Origin: Hemicordylus capensis
Lineage: Eukaryota > Chordata > Lepidosauria > Squamata > Cordylidae
NCBI RefSeq assembly: GCF_027244095.1
Contig: NC_069660.1
Coordinates: forward strand, 54,823,834 to 54,887,833
Length of the DNA: 64,000 bases
Reading direction: 5' to 3'
Within the stretch, counting starts at the first letter, position 1. Each line of letters begins with the position of its first letter. Shown here in pieces: positions 58,550-64,000 of this stretch. A program made the translations under genes and the position numbers. A model generated the notes under the pieces. It saw nothing but the letters and a program-made list of their open reading frames with translations. It was not told the DNA's origin and did no database searches.

Positions 58550-61230
58550 TTATGTAAAGAGTTTCCCAGCTTCTTTCATTTTTTGCCTTCTGTCCATTTT
58601 GGAGACAGCAGCCCATCCAGCCTCTCGCATCTTTCTTATAGCTGCAAGTTTAACGGAACCTCCAGGAGTTTTCAGAGTGGATGAAGTCTGAACCTGTATA
58701 TAAAATTGAAAACCTCAATTAGTTTTGTTATAAAGGACATTGTTATGTTTATTTGGTTTTCAGTTAAACTAAGATGATACCTTTTTTGGTGTCATGACAC
58801 TTCGACAAGGAGTTTGTGGACAATCTTTATACAGTTTTTTAAACATTTCTTCCTCTGACAAGAAACTCTTGAAAAGAAATAATTTCTTGTTACATTAGGC
58901 CACAAAATGATTGAAGTACTTCTAACTTAATTATATTTAAAATAACATATAGAGAACAAAACATAATTAGGTAATGTAATGCATATTATATAATATGTAA
59001 TAATGAGGTATATTGTTATTCATGCTGTCCAACCATCCTTCGCTTGCTAATGGTCAGAAATTATTGGCTGACATCTTATCAATGGGAGCGAATTACAAGA
59101 GATGTTCTGATAGTTGGGAATCTTGCTCTAGCTTTTGGAATGTAATAACCATCAGAGTTTGTGAATGACAAACTCCAGCTAGTGGAAAGGAGCAGAGAAA
59201 CGGTTTGAAGCAGTTTTGGATTTTGCACAAGGAAATATAAAAGAGAGAGAGCTGAGAGTTCTTCGCTGAAGCTAGCTGAAACCTGGACTGCTGCAGCCTG
59301 AGGATTGATGCAGAATTAGCAGCTTTGCTGCCTGCTTTTAAGAGTCTGCTTGCTTCAGTCTAACTTATGTTGGCATATTTGTAAATAAAACAAAATTTGC
59401 AGAGACACCACATGTCTCTAAGGCACTCTCCAAAGACTGGCCCTGGAACTTCTCACTACTCAGAGAAGTTGGGAGTAACATTAAAGAATCATATAAACAA
59501 TGGACTATATCTAACTCAAGAGTTGCACAGGGGTGGTTGCTGATATAAACACAATATTCTTTTTATGTATCAACAAAGGAAATAGCACTGAATCTCATAT
59601 GAATGAAAAAGGCACTTGGAATGCCAGTTCAAGTGCATTGGACAAGGAGAGGGATCATAGAAGGTAATTTCTGGTATATTTAAGGCTTTGGTACTAGAAT
59701 GAAGTGAAACTACTTTTTCTTGTTTAGCTTGATTAAAGTCCTGGCTAACTTAAAGTTGCTTTCATTATATATTGGTGTAATATCTGAACTGAGCCACTGT
59801 GAAATATGCAAAGGAATATTTCACTTTATTACAAGTGAAGTCACACAGAATGGCCCACTTACACAAAAGTGCTTTTTCTACTTTAATCTGGAATAACTAC
59901 CACTGGTTGGTACAATACACAAGTCATAACTGGGATCCACATTAAGTTCACAAACATGCAATGTAAAAAAATCTAAAAGTATGCACACTTGATACCTTTG
60001 AGCATATAACTGTGGCTCTAAATAATCTTAATTAAGTGATCTTCAGTGTTGACCCTTAGTCATCTAACAAAGAAATTCCAATTTGAGAATCCAAAAACAT
60101 TTCAACATAGTAAGATTATTCACACAACCCTGTAACTGAGGCAGAGAGGGCTGGGAGGAGGAAGGCAGGATTGCAACTACCTTCCCCCCAGACAATCTTG
60201 TCCTTTCCTCTGGCTGAGCTACTTGCATGCCCATACAAGTCACACTGCCAAGAGAAGCATGGTCCCCTGGAGGCTGGGGAAACAAAACCCAGACTCCAGA
60301 AATCCCACAATGTACCATGCAAGGAGCGTAGTGCATTGGGAGATTTCCCCGCTGCTGGGTGCTCTAGCCACCCAGCTCCGTGGCTGCTTGGGCCGCAGGC
60401 ACTCCAAGCAGCCACATGACCAGGGAAAGAGGCAGACGAATGAGCTTGTGCCCTTCTACCTTAGTAAAAGCCCAGGTAAGAAATTCAGACTACCCAGCAG
60501 GGCAGTGCTGGGTAGGGCTGCTCATGTACATGCCCTCAATAAATAAGGAAGACATTCTTGTAAATAGCCATTTGCCTCCTGGCTTATGGTGAGGAATAAT
60601 TGCCTCTAAGTAACCAAATAGGAAAATATTCTAAAAGCTGGTTCTTCTCTTTTAGGCCACAAATGACCGACATAGTTGTGTGTGGGCAGAAAGGCTAATA
60701 ACTATTTTATGTGGGCTGCTGACTTATTTTTCCAATTTGAATAACAATGTATCATATGCTGGGAACAAAGATCAGTTCATGACAATTTCCAGCATGCCCA
60801 ACTAATGAGGTTCCCAAAAGCTAGCTGCCTGCCCCCAACTGTAGATATGTGATCTGAACTAGTTGGACCTTTAGTCTGATATACCAAAGTGAGAGTTATG
60901 TTCTCAAGAACTGATCATATCCCAGACATATTATGAAACCAGGAATAATAACAATAATTGAAATTATTTTAAAATGAAGTGTTATATGTGTAAACATCTA
61001 TCCCATATTCAGAACACATTTTCAAACATGTCAAGAATTTACAAAATAAAGAATTAAGAATATAATCTTTAGTTTCAAATGACTACCAGAAGGTCATTGT
61101 TCTCGGAGCTATCTGATCGAGTATCCAGTTCTAAGATAACTTTTCTCTTTTTCTTTGTTCCTTCTTCTGAAAGTAGATTAGTGCATTCTCCTAGCAATTT
61201 TGATTTTGGAGGTGTTTTCACAGTGTATGT
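58550..61230 (-). CDS. SYCP1: Synaptonemal complex protein 1, last three coding exons (partial)
   Basis: Minus-strand exons are 61230-61087 (48 codons), 58867-58781 (29 codons) and 58693-58550 (47 codons plus TAA), all phase 0 with GT-AG borders. They encode TYTVKTPPKSKL, a KKKRK basic patch, SDSSENNDLL, then SEEEMFKKLYKD, then IRKMREAGWAAVSKMDRR. This order matches the C-terminus of human SYCP1 (YTVKTP, KKKRK, SDSSETTDLL, SEEETLKTLYR, IRKMREDRWAVIAKMDRK). This end of the protein binds DNA and anchors the transverse filament to the lateral element in meiosis. The long coiled coil is encoded by exons at higher coordinates that I could not find before the window ends. It is transcribed toward TSHB, as in other vertebrates. 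The 3' UTR probably ends near 58190. Confidence 0.93.
58868..61086 (-). other. SYCP1 intron
   Basis: AT-rich intron. A GC-richer block at 60120-60480 has open frames on both strands but no domain or splice support. Confidence 0.6.
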
Positions 61231-62243
61231 CTATGTGAAATAAACACATTTTTTTTTAAAAAAATGTTGTTATAGAAACTTTAAAAAACAAAGCTAGAAG
61301 CCTGGCACACAAATTCTTATGTGCAGAATTATGCTGTGCTCATGCTGCATACAAGCTGCTACACATGAAGATCTCTGCATGCATGCCTTCCGACAGTCCT
61401 GGGGGGATATAGATGGACCACTGGTATGACTTGGTATAAGAAGCTCCTTATGCATTATATCACTGCTGGAAAAAAGAGCACTGGTTCCTTACTGTGAAGG
61501 TTTATTCTTACTACTGGATTTGAGGACAACCCTTGTGGGTTATCCTTCCCATGTGACCCAGAGGCAGGTCTATGATAATTTGCTAGCAAAGCTTTAAGAG
61601 CCTGGGAAAGAGAACCCCTCCTGTTCTTCAGTCCTATTCCAGCTCCAGAGACAGCCTTTTTCTCCCCGTAAAGTCTTTTCTCTATATTCTATTCATTTTC
61701 TACTGAACTTTCTCCCTTTTTCCTCATTATATCCACTATTCAGTGGTCCTCTTTTTATTCCAGTTACTGTTTCTTCAAAAGAAAAAAGAAAAGCAACACA
61801 AACATTTTCCTCATTACCTTTCCCCACATCTCCTCCTTCCTTTCTTTTTGCTAACTTTTTGCCTCTGGAGCTGGCCAACCAGATATGCAACCGCTAGGAC
61901 CCAGAGTCAGGAACATTCTCCTCCCTAAAGGAAAGGGAATAGTTCAATTCCCATTGCAATGGCCCATCAGCAGCGTGCTGAGAACCTTTAGGTCCTCGCC
62001 ACTACTTGCTGCCCCAAATGCTCTAAACCCAGAGGAGGGAATATTGGGCTTCCTGCCAGCAGGCCGTGAGGTCAGCCTCCACCACAGTGAGGCTCTCTGG
62101 AGAGTGACCCTCCCCCACAATGCTCAAATTGGCCTGCAAAGAATAACCCACAAGAGATATCCTCATTCAGAAGCAGAGAAGTGGGTCCAGGAAAGAAAGC
62201 CATGCACATAGTATCAGATTCTACAAATGGAACCGCACACTGC

Positions 62244-62293
62244 ATGTGTGTGTGTGCGAACACACACGTATACACACACACACACACACACAC
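62244..62293. repeat. (TG)n/(CA)n microsatellites
   Basis: A TG run followed by a CA run; can pair with each other. Lies just before the L2 fragment. Confidence 0.9.
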
Positions 62294-62319
62294 CTTGTAT
62301 TGATCAAGTGCAAAATGTT

Positions 62320-63890
62320 TAGAGCTGTGAAACAGGCCAAGGAGGTGATGGTAAGACCATTATTTAAAAAGCCCTCCCTTGATCCCTCCAACCCAGACAA
62401 CTATAGACCTGTCTCTAACCTTCCCTTTTTGGGCAAGGAGATAGAGCGTGTGGTGATATCCCAGCTACAGAGGGTCTTGGATGATATAGATTATCTGGAC
62501 CCTTCTCAATCTGGCATACGCCCCGGATATGGAACTGAAACTGCCTTGGTCGCTCTAGTGGATGACCTACACCAGGAACTAGACAGGGGAAGTGCATCCC
62601 TGTTGGTTCTGCTGGACCTCTCAGTGGCGTTCAATACCACTGAACCTTCTGGACCATCTCTTGAGTATGGGAATTGGAGGTACTGAATTGGAGTGGCTCC
62701 AATCCTTTCTTGAAGGGAGGGTCCAGAAGGTGGTGCTGGGGGACTATTGCTTGGCTCCATGGCCATTGGCCTTGGAACCTTGGGACTATTGCTCGGCTCC
62801 ATGGCCATTGGCCTGCGGGCCATTGGGTCCCGCAGGGTTCCGTTTTGTCCCCCATGCTCTTTAACATCTACATGAAACCACTGGGAGAGGTCATCTGGGG
62901 ACTTGGACTGAGTTGTCAGCAATATGCAGATGACACTCAGCTCTATCTCTCCTTGTCACCTGATCCTAGGGAGGCGGGGGATGTCCTGAATCAGGGGCTG
63001 GAGGCCGTGTTGGGTTGGATGTGGGCTAATAAACTGAGACTGAATCCGGACAAGACAGAAGTAATGTTGGTCAGTAGGAGAGCCAATTGGGATGAGGAGA
63101 TTTTACCAGTTCTGGATGGGGTTGCACTCCCCTTGAAGGAGCAAGTACGCAGTTTGGGAGTATTACAAACAGTAATACTCGCAGTTTGGGAGTATTACTA
63201 GACCCGGCTCTGCTTTTGGAAGCTCAGGTGGAGGCGGTGGCCAGGGATGCCTTTGCATGGCTTCAGCTAGTGCACCAGCTCTCTGGCCACAATTAATCAT
63301 GTCTTAGTCATGTCACGGCTGGATTACTGTAACACACTCTACGTGGGGTTGCCCTTGAAGAATATCTGGAAACTGCAGTAGTGCAAAATGCAACAGCTAG
63401 GATTTTATCTGGAGCTGCCTGCTGGGATCACATCACACTCATTTTGAAAGCGCTGCACTGGCCACCAGTTTGTTTCCGGGTCCAATTCATGGTGCTGGTT
63501 TTGACAAAGCCTTTAATGGTTTGGGCCTGGGATACCTGAGGGATCGCCTGCACATGGGACAGGGCCTTCTCTGTTGCTGCCGCCAGACTCTGGAATGCTC
63601 TCCTGGTGGCTATTCGTTCCATCACAGTTTTTAGAAAGCATGTTAAATCTTGGCTTTTTACCCAGGTTTTTATATGATTGTCTCTACTGTTGCTGCTTTG
63701 TATTTTGTACAGTTTGTATGCTTGTATTTTAAATCTTTTCAGTCAGATTAGTTTTATATTTTAGCTTAATATTTTAATTGTGTGTAATTTTTATAGTCTT
63801 TTTAAAAAAAATTGTGTAAACCACCTTGGGATTGTTTTAATGAAAAGCGGTATACAAATTTAACAATCAATCTATCAATAATTCTCTGAA
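62320..63890 (+). mobile_element. 5'-truncated L2 LINE with broken reverse transcriptase
   Basis: It starts in the middle of the RT region (VMVRPLFKKPSLDPSNPDNY), has RPVSNLPFLGKEIERVV, LLDLSVAF and YADDTQLYLS, and ends with the 3' UTR TAAACCACCTTGGGATTG and AAGCGGTATACAAATTTAA near 63885. Frameshifts split the coding part into several pieces, for example near 62680 and 63190. Two small tandem duplications lie inside it (62734-62815 and 63150-63200). It follows a CA microsatellite. Confidence 0.9.
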
Positions 63891-63977
63891 GGGATACACA
63901 CACCATGACGGAATGGCCCTGACAATTTTCTTAGGGAATTCTAGAAGACAGTTTTATTATAAAATAACTGCATAGTT

Positions 63978-64000
63978 ATTAGGGTTGTGCACCAGGAAAT
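63978..64000 (+). mobile_element. Possible hAT left end cut by the window edge
   Basis: TTATTAGGGTTGTGCACC at the very end resembles the TAGGGATGTGC end of the other copies. Too little is visible to decide. Confidence 0.25.

Noticed and set aside
60116-60546. Open frames of about 100 aa on both strands
   Set aside because: No recognisable domain; they sit within an SYCP1 intron in a locally GC-rich patch.
61232-63999. Further upstream SYCP1 exons
   Set aside because: I looked for coiled-coil coding on the minus strand but found only repeats and L2; none could be supported.

Overview
The window looks like nuclear DNA of a squamate reptile, most likely a lizard. The evidence is vertebrate multi-exon genes with canonical splice sites, SINEs with tRNA and 5S rRNA heads, Bov-B-like and L2-like SINE tails, active-looking L2 LINEs, an R4-type LINE and many hAT-type DNA transposons. 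The species cannot be fixed from the sequence alone. No prokaryotic or organellar features are present.

Four host genes are supported. (1) A complete nine-exon mitochondrial glutamate carrier of the SLC25A18/SLC25A22 type lies on + at 3695-12256. (2) Thyrotropin beta (TSHB) lies on - at 14944-17914, with a TATA promoter near 20390. (3) A three-exon, cysteine-free, Ser/Thr-rich type I membrane protein lies on + at 44476-50989; its cytoplasmic tail resembles mucin-15 and I cannot name it firmly. (4) The last three coding exons of SYCP1 lie on - at 58550-61230, and the rest of that gene lies beyond what I can recognise. SYCP1 upstream of TSHB on the same strand matches the known vertebrate order. 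The glutamate carrier and the mucin-like gene are the unexpected neighbours.

Mobile DNA dominates the rest. The centre (24128-34365) is one 10,238-bp hAT transposon with a perfect 8-bp target duplication. It carries a 928-codon transposase frame broken by one stop, a 199-bp-period dimeric minisatellite, palindromic CCGGTTCGG-rich ends and a long hairpin near its 3' end. Short non-autonomous relatives with the same TAGGGATGTGC end occur elsewhere, including one nested inside another at 53348-54423. Further short palindromic elements with 8-bp duplications lie at 5497, 14578, 16676, 20832/20886, 23870 and 50426.

LINEs are an almost complete L2 on - (45405-48600), a truncated L2 on + (62320-63890), several L2 3' tails, and the C-terminal part of an R4/Dong-type element (39434-40509) sitting inside an ATT microsatellite. 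At least four SINE types are present. The remaining intergenic DNA is AT-rich and shows no further genes.
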